Positions 18,432 to 27,816 of a stretch of DNA of 64,000 bases are shown here, piece by piece (positions within the stretch are counted from its first letter, which is position 1; each line of letters opens with the position of its first letter). Under the pieces are notes generated by a model. The model saw only the letters and a list, made by a program, of their open reading frames with translations. It had not been told where the DNA came from and made no database searches. The position numbers and the translations under genes are program-made. This DNA is from an uncultured Pelagibacteraceae bacterium (GTDB lineage Bacteria; Pseudomonadota; Alphaproteobacteria; Pelagibacterales; Pelagibacteraceae), in NCBI GenBank assembly GCA_902524995.1, contig CABZFJ010000001.1, positions 124,001 to 188,000 of the forward strand, written 5' to 3'.

Positions 18432-18809
18432 TTAACTCGAGTAAAGGGGTTTAATCAAATTAATATTTGTAAAATTTTTTTTATCAATTTTTACTAACTG
18501 ATCTACGTCTTTATCTGTTAATTGTTCACTCAAAAATCCATATAAATCAATATTTTTTGCAAAAGCAATCCCTTTAGCAATTGCTATCGAATTTCTAATA
18601 CTTGATATTTTGCCAGGACCTTGATTGACAAATATTTCACTTATCTTATCTAGATTTGAATCATGTTTATTAAGAAAATTCAAAATTAATATCATTATTT
18701 TATCAAAATTTTCTCTACTGTTTATATGAGTGGTAGTATAAGATTCTGAGTCAGTTATGAGTGAAAATAAAATTTTATCGTCTGCAGCATTAATAATTAA
18801 AGTATTCAT
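18432..18809 (-). CDS. tsaB: TsaB-like protein, strongly shortened
   Basis: Partner of TsaD in making the t6A37 tRNA modification. The 125 residues match the N-terminal ASKHA lobe of TsaB (INAADDKILFSLITD; NQGPGKISSIRNSIAIAKGIAFAKN) but the family is usually 220-230 residues. The last residues, NLIKPLYSS, resemble the PLYLR tail of full-length TsaB, so the missing part looks internal. Operon position (tsaB-fur-miaB) supports the call; rimI, normally next to it, is absent. Its start overlaps head-to-head with the deacetylase ORF. Confidence 0.8.
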   Translation of the reverse strand: MNTLIINAADDKILFSLITDSESYTTTHINSRENFDKIMILILNFLNKHDSNLDKISEIFVNQGPGKISSIRNSIAIAKGIAFAKNIDLYGFLSEQLTDKDVDQLVKIDKKNFTNINLIKPLYSS

Positions 18810-19809
18810 TTTTTCTATTATTTTTTTAAACGTTAAAGCTGAAGTAGTAAATAAAAAATATTATGAAAATGAGCAAGGTATTTTAGCAATTATGTATCAT
18901 AGATTTGAAGAAAATAAGTATCCATCAACAAATATAAGGTTAGACATATTTAAAAAACATATTAATTTAATAAAAGAGAATAATTTAAATTTTTATAATC
19001 CTGGTGAATTTAAAAAAAATTTTGCAAAAGTTAAGGAACAAAAGAAAATTTTACTAACTATTGATGATGCATTTACTTCATTTTATGAAAATGCTTGGCC
19101 CATTTTAAAAGAAAAAAAAATTCCATTTATTTTATTTGTTTCTACAGAAGCAGTTGGGAATAAAGGATACATGAGCTGGAACCAGATAAACGAAGTAGAA
19201 AAAGAAAACTTTGCATACATTGGTAATCACTCACATTCACACGATTATTTAACTAAATTTACTTTTCAGAAGTTTGTAGAAGATATTAAGAAATCAATTA
19301 AAATATTTAATGATAAATTAGGTTATAATCCAAGCTTTTTTTCATATCCCTTTGGTGAGTATAATTTAGAACAGAAAAATTATATTTCAAACAACTTTGA
19401 ATTTGCATTTGGACAACATTCAGGTGTTATTGATTTAAATAAAGATAAATATGAACTACCAAGATTCCCTATAAACGAAAAATATGGGGAAATAAAAAGA
19501 TTTAAAGAGGTAATATCTTATTTACCACTTCAGTATAGAATTATTAAACCTGAAAACAAATTTATGGATAAAGATAAAAACCCACCTAAAATGATGATAG
19601 AATTTTTTAAAGATCAAAAAAATTTAGAAAATATTAATTGTTTTTCAAATGAAGGTTCAAAATGGAGAAGAACTAAAATTGTCTTAATTGACAATATTTT
19701 AAATATTAATTTTGTAGAAAAATTTATTGAAAGAAGAGGTAGAATTAATTGTTCTTTAAAAGATGAAAATGGTTGGAGATTTTCAGGTTTCCAATTTGTT
19801 CATAACTAG
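18757..19809 (+). CDS. Secreted polysaccharide deacetylase (NodB-like)
   Basis: Carbohydrate esterase family 4 type protein of up to 350 residues that probably removes N-acetyl groups from a polysaccharide in the periplasm. It has a signal-like hydrophobic segment (VFIFSIIFLNVKA), MYHRFEENKYPSTNI, the metal-binding DD pair in LLTIDDAFTSF, and GNHSHSHDYL supplying the H-x-x-x-H pair; SYPFGEYN follows. The only ATG start (18757) forces a 53-bp overlap with the tsaB start; a rarer start nearer 18790 would give a cleaner signal peptide. The substrate is unknown. Confidence 0.85.
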   Translation: MSENKILSSAALIIKVFIFSIIFLNVKAEVVNKKYYENEQGILAIMYHRFEENKYPSTNIRLDIFKKHINLIKENNLNFYNPGEFKKNFAKVKEQKKILLTIDDAFTSFYENAWPILKEKKIPFILFVSTEAVGNKGYMSWNQINEVEKENFAYIGNHSHSHDYLTKFTFQKFVEDIKKSIKIFNDKLGYNPSFFSYPFGEYNLEQKNYISNNFEFAFGQHSGVIDLNKDKYELPRFPINEKYGEIKRFKEVISYLPLQYRIIKPENKFMDKDKNPPKMMIEFFKDQKNLENINCFSNEGSKWRRTKIVLIDNILNINFVEKFIERRGRINCSLKDENGWRFSGFQFVHN

Positions 19810-20906
19810 ATTAATTTTTTAGTCTTGTTGCTTGTAGGCATTACATTTACATCATCAAAATCTGTAAGAGAGTTTTGCTTTATAATTTTTTTTAATACAT
19901 CAATGTATTGTTGCCCTGTCTCAGCATACTTATCTAAATAATTTACCAACTTTAAACTGTCTAACTTTTCATCGTTATCTCTTTGAATTGCTCTTTCTTT
20001 TCTAAATTCAATATAGCTGCTATGAGTATTTAAATTTCGCTGATATGCTCTTACTGATGCTTTAAGAACTGCAAATTTAGCAACTTTGTGTTTTGCATCT
20101 TTATCTACACCTGCTGGTCTAATACCTTCACCATTCCAGGTCCATTGTCCAAATAATGCATTACCCTCTTGTGCAAATCTTGATGTTCCCCATCCAGTTT
20201 CTTTAGCAGCTTGAGCAAGCGCTAAGGAGACAGGCACTTCATCCATTCTAACTTTTAGAGAGTAAAAATCCCCATCTCTTAAACCATATTGTTTAAATTT
20301 TTCTTTTAACCAATTCTTTTCTTTTTGCGTGTTAATATTCTTAGCCAATATTCTAAATAATTCCTTTCTATCAAGTCTAATTTTAGCATTCTCTTCAACA
20401 ATTAAAGGTAAAACTATTTGAATGAATAATCTCTTTCTCTTTTTTGAACTCTCAATATTTTTAATCTCTAATGGAAGATGGTCAATTTTATTACCAATAT
20501 TTACCAACTTAGTCTCTCTAACTTTTTCAAGATTGTAATTTGTATCTTTAAATAATTGCTCAATTGTTCTTGCATCAAATCTTATTGAATTTTGTCCCTC
20601 GTCATCTGTGCTGAAAAAATCAATATCAGCAAAAATATTTTTTAAACTCAGATTATTTTTTTTATTTTCTTTTTCTCCATCAAGAATTTTTTTTCTTTTT
20701 TCTAGTTCTTGGTCAAAATTTATACCAGCATTTGAGATAATAGATCTTTGGAGATTTAAATTTTTATCTAAAAAATTGTTTAAAGTCGGTAAAGTAAAAA
20801 ATGAGAAAATCATTAAAAGACTAATTACTGAAAATCTAAATATATTATTTTTCTTTTTAATCTGTTTAGTATTTTTATTTTTTGTACGTCTAACCATTAA
20901 TTTCAA
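19806..20906 (-). CDS. Bax-like glucosaminidase-domain envelope protein
   Basis: 366 residues: a basic N-terminus, one transmembrane helix (about 24-44, FSVISLLMIFSFFTLPTL), a long charged linker and a C-terminal mannosyl-glycoprotein endo-beta-N-acetylglucosaminidase domain. The catalytic region ALAQAAKETGWGTSRFAQEG (about 226-245) and ALFGQWTW resemble E. coli Bax. It probably cleaves peptidoglycan glycan strands from the inner-membrane surface. It shares the stop tetramer CTAG with the convergent deacetylase; the pair is wedged between nfuA and tsaB. Confidence 0.88.
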   Translation of the reverse strand: MKLMVRRTKNKNTKQIKKKNNIFRFSVISLLMIFSFFTLPTLNNFLDKNLNLQRSIISNAGINFDQELEKRKKILDGEKENKKNNLSLKNIFADIDFFSTDDEGQNSIRFDARTIEQLFKDTNYNLEKVRETKLVNIGNKIDHLPLEIKNIESSKKRKRLFIQIVLPLIVEENAKIRLDRKELFRILAKNINTQKEKNWLKEKFKQYGLRDGDFYSLKVRMDEVPVSLALAQAAKETGWGTSRFAQEGNALFGQWTWNGEGIRPAGVDKDAKHKVAKFAVLKASVRAYQRNLNTHSSYIEFRKERAIQRDNDEKLDSLKLVNYLDKYAETGQQYIDVLKKIIKQNSLTDFDDVNVMPTSNKTKKLI

Positions 20907-20925
20907 TATAATAATTATTAATTAA

Positions 20926-21468
20926 TTATACAGCTAAAACTTCTTTAACCTCAGGAATATAATGACAAAGCAAGTTTTCCACACCTTTTTTTAAAGTAAG
21001 AGTTGAAGATGGACAACCTGAACAACTACCTTTTAACAAAACTTTAACTTTTCCATCCTTGAACTCTTGGAACTTTATATCTCCTCCATCTCTTGCAACA
21101 GCGGGTCTAATTTTAGAATCAAGAATAGTTATTATTTTTTTTTCGATCTCTGAATAATTTTTGTTTTGCTCTTCCTCAGTTGTTTTATCAATAATACAAG
21201 TATTGCCATTTGCATAATGCTCATTTACATAAGATATGACAATATGCTGAATATCTTCCCATTTTTTATTCTCTTCTTTATTTATCGAAAAGAAATCTTC
21301 TCCTAAAAATACCCCAGTCACTCCATTTATTTGAAGTAAATTCTTTATCAGTAGATTATTTGTATCCTCATGATTTAAAACTTCTAAAGTACCATCATTA
21401 GATACTTTTCTACCAGGTAGAAACTTTAATGAATTTGGATTGGGTGTATTTTCAGTTTGTATAAACAT
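20926..21468 (-). CDS. nfuA: NfuA/Nfu-type iron-sulfur cluster carrier
   Basis: Delivers [4Fe-4S] clusters to client enzymes. The 180 residues hold an N-terminal Nfu_N domain (MFIQTENTPNPNSLKFLPG) and a C-terminal NifU-like domain with GSCSGCPSS (C-x2-C, near 149-155) and ARDGGDIKF. This is the mitochondrial NFU1-like layout common in Alphaproteobacteria. Possible clients in the window include MiaB and Nth. It lies between trpS and the Bax-like gene. Confidence 0.94.
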   Translation of the reverse strand: MFIQTENTPNPNSLKFLPGRKVSNDGTLEVLNHEDTNNLLIKNLLQINGVTGVFLGEDFFSINKEENKKWEDIQHIVISYVNEHYANGNTCIIDKTTEEEQNKNYSEIEKKIITILDSKIRPAVARDGGDIKFQEFKDGKVKVLLKGSCSGCPSSTLTLKKGVENLLCHYIPEVKEVLAV

Positions 21469-21505
21469 AACCTCTATATAGTATCTATTTCAAAATAATA
21501 AATGA

Positions 21506-22507
21506 TTAAAAACCGACTATTTCTTTAATCTTTTTAACTTTTTTAGAAGAAATATCTTGCGCTTTTGCGCCACCATCCTGTAAAATTTGGTCTATATAAT
21601 TTTTGTCTGACAACAATTTTTTTACTTCTTTTGATATAGGTGACAGTTTAGTTATAATAATTTCAGATAATTTATTTTTTAGATCAGAGAAATTTTTTCC
21701 CTCAAATTCAACTAATGTATCTGTAAGATTTTTATTACTTAAGCTAGAGTAAATACCCATTAAATTTTCTGCTTCAGGTCTACCCTTAAGCCCATTTTCA
21801 TCTCCAGGTAAGGTATCATTATCTGTTTTCGCTTTTTTTATTTTATTAATAATTTGATCCTCAGTGTCTGTTAAATTGATTCTACTTCCTTCAGCAATAT
21901 CTGACTTGCTCATTTTTTTTGTGCCATCTTTTAAACTCATTATTCTTGAAAAATGTTTTTGTATAAGAGGCTCAGGTGGTCTTAAAAAATCTGGGCATTT
22001 ATATTCGTTATTAAATTTTTGAGCTATATCTCTACAGAGTTCTAAATGCTGTTTTTGATCATCTCCAACCGGCACATGAGTAGCATCATATAAAAGGATA
22101 TCAGAGGCCATCAGAATTGGATATATATATAAACCGACACTAGCTTTTTCTTTCTCTTTTCCTGCTTTTTCTTTGAATTGCGTCATTCTATTAAGCCATC
22201 CCATTCTAGCAACACATCCTAAAATCCAAGAACCTTCCGAGTGTTCAGGAACTAGGGATTGATTGAATATGATACTTTTTTTTGGATCAATGCCGCTTGC
22301 GATAAATGCTGCTGCCGTCTCTCTAATATTATTTTTTAACTCTATCGGATCTTGCATTACAGTGATTGCATGAAGATCCACTACACAAAAAATACAATTG
22401 TTATCTCTATTATTTTGTAAATCTACAAAATTTTTTATTGCACCTATATAATTTCCAAGATGCAAATTTCCTGTTGGCTGCACTCCAGAAAAAATTTTTT
22501 TAGACAT
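21506..22507 (-). CDS. trpS: Tryptophanyl-tRNA synthetase
   Basis: Class I aminoacyl-tRNA synthetase that charges tRNA-Trp. The 333 residues contain [16 protein letters not shown] (HIGH-like motif HLGN) and KKMSKSD (KMSKS). The length is normal. It is 3 bp downstream of murJ; the murJ-trpS-nfuA order is common in Alphaproteobacteria. Confidence 0.98.
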   Translation of the reverse strand: MSKKIFSGVQPTGNLHLGNYIGAIKNFVDLQNNRDNNCIFCVVDLHAITVMQDPIELKNNIRETAAAFIASGIDPKKSIIFNQSLVPEHSEGSWILGCVARMGWLNRMTQFKEKAGKEKEKASVGLYIYPILMASDILLYDATHVPVGDDQKQHLELCRDIAQKFNNEYKCPDFLRPPEPLIQKHFSRIMSLKDGTKKMSKSDIAEGSRINLTDTEDQIINKIKKAKTDNDTLPGDENGLKGRPEAENLMGIYSSLSNKNLTDTLVEFEGKNFSDLKNKLSEIIITKLSPISKEVKKLLSDKNYIDQILQDGGAKAQDISSKKVKKIKEIVGF

Positions 22508-22510
22508 AAT

Positions 22511-24037
22511 TTAATACTTTAATTTAATATCTGATATTTTAAAGGCCTTAATGAGTATTGAAATCAACAAATAAAAAGTAAATGTTAATAGAACCAATAA
22601 TATAATTGCTAAAAATTTATAACTATTTGAAAATATAAAATAATTACTAAAATAATTTATTGAAATTTTAAATGATCCCAGACATATTAGATTTGCAATA
22701 AATATTTTCAAAAGCTGTTTAAAAAACGAATTATTAAAATTAAAGTAATTTTTATTTAAGACAAATATCATCAATAAAAATCCATTTAACCATGAAGAAA
22801 TACTTGTTGCTATAGGAATTATAACAAAACCTAACTTACCAAACAAAGATACACTAATAACTATATTTAAAATTACAGAAATTAATGAAAAGTAAAAAGG
22901 TGTTTTAGTATCATTTCTGGCAAATATGAAACTCGAAAATATTTTAATCATCGAAAAAGCAGGAAGACCCAGAGCAAAATAAAATAAAGCAAGCGCTGAA
23001 TTTTTGACACTTTCTTCATTAAAAGATCCATAACCAAAAAGTGCAGAAACGATTTCTTCAGAGGCAAAAATTAATGCAAGTGAAGCAGGAAGACTTAAAA
23101 ATAAACTCAGCTCTAAAGACTTATTTTGTAAAATTTCCAATTTTGATTTATTTTTACTCTTAACATATTTACTTAAGTTGGGTAAAATTATGATTCCAAT
23201 TGCAATCCCTGCTATCGCCAAGTTTAACTGATATATTCTGTCTGCATAATACAAATATGAAACTGCGCTTGCTTGAAAAGAAGCAATTATTGTACCTACT
23301 AATATATTAATTTGAGTTACCCCAGATGAAAATATACTTGGCAACAGTTTCTTAAAAAAAAATTTTATTTTATTATCTATTTGAAAGTTTGAGTTAAAAC
23401 TTGGATAAAAATATTTTCTAGTAAAAATAATTAAAAATATAAATTGTATAATTCCTGCGAATGTTACTGCATAACTTAAATAGTAAACTAAATCTGTACC
23501 ATTTTTTATAACAAGGAAACATATTATTAATATTATATTTAAAAATAAAGGAGCGGCAGCGGCAGCGGCAAATTTATTATGCGAATTTAAAATTGCTGAA
23601 AAAAAAGAAGCTATGCTTATAAAAAATAAAAAAGGAAAAGTAATTCTTGTTAAATCAACTGCTAATTTGAACTTTTTATCTATATCTGAGAAACCGGGGG
23701 CGATTAATTTTATAAAGCTCGGCATAAAAATCTCGACTAATATTGTTAGACATAAAAGTACAAACACCAATAAATTAAATACTGAGTTTGCAAACTTCTG
23801 TGCTTTTTTTTTGCTAGACAAAAGCTCTGATGAGTAAGAAGGAATAAATGCTGCATTAAAAGTACCTTCTGCAAATAATCTTCTAAAAGTGTTTGGTATT
23901 CTAAATGCTACGAAGAATGCATCAGCAATTGGTCCAGAACCAACATAAATAGCTATGAAAAAGTCTCTAATGTATCCTAAAATTCTGCTTAGCATAACAA
24001 ACAGACTAAATGTGCCTGTTGACTTAATTAAATTCAT
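22511..24037 (-). CDS. murJ: Lipid II flippase MurJ
   Basis: MOP-superfamily inner-membrane protein that flips lipid II for peptidoglycan synthesis. Its 508 residues are mostly hydrophobic and consistent with about 14 helices. Family motifs visible include SRILGYIRDFFIAIYVGSGP near residue 18 and FAEGTFNAAFIPSY near 56. An unusual six-alanine run (NKFAAAAAAPLF) is coded by a GC-rich hexamer repeat. First gene of the murJ-trpS-nfuA set, divergent from maeB. Confidence 0.96.
   Translation of the reverse strand: MNLIKSTGTFSLFVMLSRILGYIRDFFIAIYVGSGPIADAFFVAFRIPNTFRRLFAEGTFNAAFIPSYSSELLSSKKKAQKFANSVFNLLVFVLLCLTILVEIFMPSFIKLIAPGFSDIDKKFKLAVDLTRITFPFLFFISIASFFSAILNSHNKFAAAAAAPLFLNIILIICFLVIKNGTDLVYYLSYAVTFAGIIQFIFLIIFTRKYFYPSFNSNFQIDNKIKFFFKKLLPSIFSSGVTQINILVGTIIASFQASAVSYLYYADRIYQLNLAIAGIAIGIIILPNLSKYVKSKNKSKLEILQNKSLELSLFLSLPASLALIFASEEIVSALFGYGSFNEESVKNSALALFYFALGLPAFSMIKIFSSFIFARNDTKTPFYFSLISVILNIVISVSLFGKLGFVIIPIATSISSWLNGFLLMIFVLNKNYFNFNNSFFKQLLKIFIANLICLGSFKISINYFSNYFIFSNSYKFLAIILLVLLTFTFYLLISILIKAFKISDIKLKY
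23552..23570. repeat. GC-rich hexanucleotide microsatellite inside murJ
   Basis: About three tandem copies of GGCAGC-type units encode the six-alanine run of MurJ. In a genome this AT-rich the repeat stands out by composition. Slippage by one 6-bp unit would change the protein by two alanines without a frameshift. Confidence 0.8.
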
Positions 24038-24081
24038 AAATCATATTACTAATTTAATCCTTTTGTATATCTAAACAAACA

Positions 24082-26370
24082 ATGAAAAAAAACAAAATTG
24101 AACATTATTCTGATAAAGAAGCTTTGGATTTTCATACTAATGATAAATCTGGCAAAATAGAGATTGTTTCATCTAAACCCGTCACCACAAAAAGAGATCT
24201 AGCTTTAGCTTATTCTCCTGGTGTGGCAGCTCCCGTAAAGGCAATAGCTGATAATCCTGAATTGGCTTATGAATATACCACTAAAGGAAACTTAGTTGCG
24301 GTCATTAGTAATGGATCAGCAATATTAGGACTGGGGAACTTGGGTGCTATAGCATCAAAACCAGTGATGGAAGGAAAAGCTGTTCTTTTTAAAAGATTTG
24401 CTGATATCGACTCGATAGATTTAGAAATAGACACAGAGGATACGAAAGAAATAATCAATTCTATAAAAAATATTGCAAAAAGTTTTGGTGGTATAAATCT
24501 TGAAGATATTGCTGCTCCAAATTGTTTCATAATTGAAGAAGAATTAAAAAAAATTTTAGATATACCTGTATTTCACGATGATCAACATGGAACAGCAATT
24601 ATAACAACGGCTGCATTAATTAATGCTGTTGATATTGCAAAAAAGAATTTAAAAAAAATTAAAATAGTAATTAACGGTGCAGGTGCTGCAGCCATGGCAT
24701 GCGCAAAGTTATTTAGAAGCACTGGTATTCCAAAAAATAATATCAAGATGTTGGATACTAAAGGTGTGATAAATAAAAAAAGAAAAGATATTAATTCTTG
24801 GAAGAAAGAGTTTGCAGTAGAAACAAGCGATAAAAGTTTAGATGATGCAATGAAAAATGCAGATGTATTTTTAGGTTTATCTGCTGCAGGCGTTGTAAAA
24901 AAAAGTATGGTTAAAAAAATGGCAAAAAATCCAATAATATTTGCCTGTGCAAACCCAGATCCAGAAATAAAACCAGAGGATATAGAAGAAGTAAGAAATG
25001 ATGCAATTATAGCAACAGGCAGATCAGATTATCCAAACCAAGTTAATAATTTAATTGGATTTCCATATATATTTAGGGGAGCATTAGATGTTAGAGCAAA
25101 AACAATAAATGAGGAAATGAAAGTTGCAGCAGCTAATGCAATTGCTTCACTTGCTAGAGAATTTGTACCTGACGAAGTAGCAGCTGCAATGGGAGGCGAA
25201 AGACCCAATTATGGTAAAGATTATATTATTCCATCTACTTTTGACCCAAGGTTAATTAGTGTAATACCAGTAGCTGTTTCAAAAGCGGCAATAAAGTCTG
25301 GAGTTGCTAGAAAAAAAATTGAAAACTTCAATCAATATTCCGAGCAATTAAAACAAAGACTTGATCCATCAGTAACAATTATGCAAGGAATAAATAATCA
25401 GATTAAAAAAACAAATAAAAAAGTTGTCTTTGCAGATGGCGAGGATGAAAATACTTTAAAAGCTGCAATAGCTTTTAAAAATAGTGGACTCGGCACACCG
25501 ATTTTAGTTGCTAAAGAAAAAGTAGTTAAAGAAAAACTTAAAGAGATTGGTTATGGTGAAAACTTTGATATTGAAATTGTAAACTCTACTTTTAGTGACA
25601 AAAGAAAAAAATATGTGAATTATTTATTTAAAAAGCTTCAGAGAAAAGAAGGACTTCTAGAGAGAGATTGTGATAAAATGGTAAGAAATGATAGAGTTAT
25701 TTGGGGATCGTGTATGGTAGCTTGTGGAGATGCTGATGCGATGGTCACTGGAAACTCAAGAAGGTATGGACAATCTCTAGATAAAGTAAAAAAAGTTATA
25801 GATGCTAGACCAGGTGAAATTATGTTTGGATTAAACATGATTGTTAATAAGGGCAAAACGGTATTCATTGCAGATACAAGTGTTCATGAATATCCAACAT
25901 CTGAACAACTGTCTGAAATAGCTATTTCTGCCTCTAGAGTTGCAAAATTATTTGGTTTTGAACCAAAAGTTGCTTTTCTTTCACACTCAACATTCGGCCA
26001 ACCAATTACAGCTAGAACAAAACATATAAGAGATGCAGTAGAAATTTTAAAAACCAAAAAAGTAAACTTTAAATTTGATGGAGACATGCAGCCTGATGTA
26101 GCCTTAAGCGACGAATATAAAGACTTGTATCCTTTTTCTGACATTGTTGGTAACGCGAATATATTAATTATGCCTGGGCAACATAGTGCCGCCATAACTT
26201 ACAAAACAATGAAAACTTTAGGTGGCGCTAAAGTTATTGGACCACTTTTAATTGGTTTAGGTCAAGCAATAGAAATCGCTCCCTTGAGGTCATCTACCTC
26301 TGACATATTAAATTTAGCTTCTGTAGCAGCATATTCAGCTGGGGTAATTAACTATAAAAAACCAAATTAA
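24082..26370 (+). CDS. maeB: NADP-dependent malic enzyme with phosphotransacetylase-like domain
   Basis: Oxidative decarboxylation of malate to pyruvate, giving NADPH. The 762 residues are the long MaeB form: a malic enzyme half (about 1-425) with AYSPGVAAPVKAI, HDDQHGTAI and the Rossmann loop INGAGAAAMACAK, and a C-terminal phosphate-acetyltransferase-like domain (about 430-760) with MPGQHSAAITYK. In relatives the second domain is regulatory. Convergent with the BON gene, sharing the stop tetramer TTAA. Confidence 0.97.
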   Translation: MKKNKIEHYSDKEALDFHTNDKSGKIEIVSSKPVTTKRDLALAYSPGVAAPVKAIADNPELAYEYTTKGNLVAVISNGSAILGLGNLGAIASKPVMEGKAVLFKRFADIDSIDLEIDTEDTKEIINSIKNIAKSFGGINLEDIAAPNCFIIEEELKKILDIPVFHDDQHGTAIITTAALINAVDIAKKNLKKIKIVINGAGAAAMACAKLFRSTGIPKNNIKMLDTKGVINKKRKDINSWKKEFAVETSDKSLDDAMKNADVFLGLSAAGVVKKSMVKKMAKNPIIFACANPDPEIKPEDIEEVRNDAIIATGRSDYPNQVNNLIGFPYIFRGALDVRAKTINEEMKVAAANAIASLAREFVPDEVAAAMGGERPNYGKDYIIPSTFDPRLISVIPVAVSKAAIKSGVARKKIENFNQYSEQLKQRLDPSVTIMQGINNQIKKTNKKVVFADGEDENTLKAAIAFKNSGLGTPILVAKEKVVKEKLKEIGYGENFDIEIVNSTFSDKRKKYVNYLFKKLQRKEGLLERDCDKMVRNDRVIWGSCMVACGDADAMVTGNSRRYGQSLDKVKKVIDARPGEIMFGLNMIVNKGKTVFIADTSVHEYPTSEQLSEIAISASRVAKLFGFEPKVAFLSHSTFGQPITARTKHIRDAVEILKTKKVNFKFDGDMQPDVALSDEYKDLYPFSDIVGNANILIMPGQHSAAITYKTMKTLGGAKVIGPLLIGLGQAIEIAPLRSSTSDILNLASVAAYSAGVINYKKPN

Positions 26371-26960
26371 TTTTTAATTACTCTTAAATCCTCTACCAAA
26401 AATATGCTTGTAACAACATCTTCTACATCCAGAACTTTTTTTGCTTCATTAATTACTTCAGCTCTTTCTTCTTCATTTTGTGAGATTCCATATATATAAA
26501 TAATCTTTTTGTATGTATCTATGTCATAGTTTGGAGACTTAATTTTTTTATTTGTTATTAGAGCAGTTCTTAATTGAGAAGTTATAAGAACATCTTTTGC
26601 AGTTTGTTTAAAATTAAATTCCTCTTTAATTTTTAAATCATTTTTTACTGATCTTGCTCCTTTTATTTCCCAGCCTAATTTTGTGATTTTTAGTTTTTCT
26701 TCAACTGTATCAACTTTACCTGTTATAAAAATCCTTCCATCCAAAACTTTACTTTTTACATTTATCAAATAACTTTTATCTAATAAAATCAATTTTGCCC
26801 TTAAATTTTTTTGCATTAATGAGTCATCAATTTGAGTACCAATAGTTCTTGGATCCATTGCTATTGAAACACCCGTACCCAAGACCCCTGTTGATGAGTA
26901 ACCAATACATCCAGAAATAAATGCAAAAATTATAATTAATATTGATTTATTAAATTTCAT
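26367..26960 (-). CDS. BON-domain outer-membrane lipoprotein (DolP/YraP-like)
   Basis: 197 residues with a lipoprotein signal (ILIIIFAFISGC, lipidation Cys near 17) and two BON domains (about 45-115 and 115-190; FITGKVDTVEEKLKI and IYIYGISQNEEERAEVI). BON proteins of this type bind anionic phospholipids at the outer membrane and help its integrity. It overlaps rsmI by 11 bases; rsmI and dolP are also clustered in E. coli. Confidence 0.88.
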   Translation of the reverse strand: MKFNKSILIIIFAFISGCIGYSSTGVLGTGVSIAMDPRTIGTQIDDSLMQKNLRAKLILLDKSYLINVKSKVLDGRIFITGKVDTVEEKLKITKLGWEIKGARSVKNDLKIKEEFNFKQTAKDVLITSQLRTALITNKKIKSPNYDIDTYKKIIYIYGISQNEEERAEVINEAKKVLDVEDVVTSIFLVEDLRVIKN

Positions 26961-27807
26961 TTTTTTTTTTTAAACAAAAATTATATACAACTTTTTTGGA
27001 TATATTATTTTCTTTACTAATTTTTGAAGTTATATCTTTTATTGACATATTTTTTAAAAGTTTAACAATTTTTTTTTTAACTGATTCTTCAATCACTTGT
27101 AACCTATTATGTAAATTTAGACCTTCTGAAATTACAACAGTTATTTCTCCCTTTTGCGTTATATCAATGTTTTTTAGGTTTTTTACCTTATCTCTAATGT
27201 ATTCTTCGTGTAATTTTGACATTTCTCTAGTTATTAAAATATCTCTATCATTAAAATATTCTTGAATTTGAATTATAATTTTTTTTATTTTTTTCGGAGA
27301 AATAAAAAAAACAATAGAACAATTTAACAAACTTATTTTTTTAAATAATTTATCAATGTGCAAGCTCTTTTCAGGTAAAAAGCCACAAAAAAAGAAATTA
27401 CTAGAAAAACCGCTAACTGATATTGCTGCTGTAACAGCGGATGAGCCTGGTACTGGAAATATATTAATTTTATTTTTGATGCACTCATTTATCAAGACTC
27501 CTCCAGGATCTGAAATTGCAGGTGTTCCTGCATCTGAAATAATTGATATTATTTTATTTTGTTTTAATAGATTTAAAGCATCGTCTATATTTCTTTTTTC
27601 ACTAAATTTATGATTTGATAACAATTTAGTTTTTATGTTAAACTTAGATAACAGTTTGCTTGAAATCCTAGTATCTTCAGACAGAATAAGATCTGATTTA
27701 TTTAGAATATATATTGCTCTTAGAGTTATATCCCCTAAATTACCTATAGGTGTTGAAACACAATATAGCCCAGGTTTTAAAATATCATTTATTTTAAAAT
27801 TATACAT
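26950..27807 (-). CDS. rsmI: 16S rRNA (cytidine-1402 2'-O)-methyltransferase RsmI
   Basis: Methylates C1402 in the decoding centre using SAM. The 285 residues form a tetrapyrrole-methylase fold, with YCVSTPIGNLGDITLRA at the start, SEDTRISSKLL and ISDAGTPAISDPGG motifs. Divergent from the LpoA-like gene with only 9 bp between start codons, so the two promoters must overlap. Confidence 0.96.
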   Translation of the reverse strand: MYNFKINDILKPGLYCVSTPIGNLGDITLRAIYILNKSDLILSEDTRISSKLLSKFNIKTKLLSNHKFSEKRNIDDALNLLKQNKIISIISDAGTPAISDPGGVLINECIKNKINIFPVPGSSAVTAAISVSGFSSNFFFCGFLPEKSLHIDKLFKKISLLNCSIVFFISPKKIKKIIIQIQEYFNDRDILITREMSKLHEEYIRDKVKNLKNIDITQKGEITVVISEGLNLHNRLQVIEESVKKKIVKLLKNMSIKDITSKISKENNISKKVVYNFCLKKKNEI

Positions 27808-27816
27808 ACAAAGATA

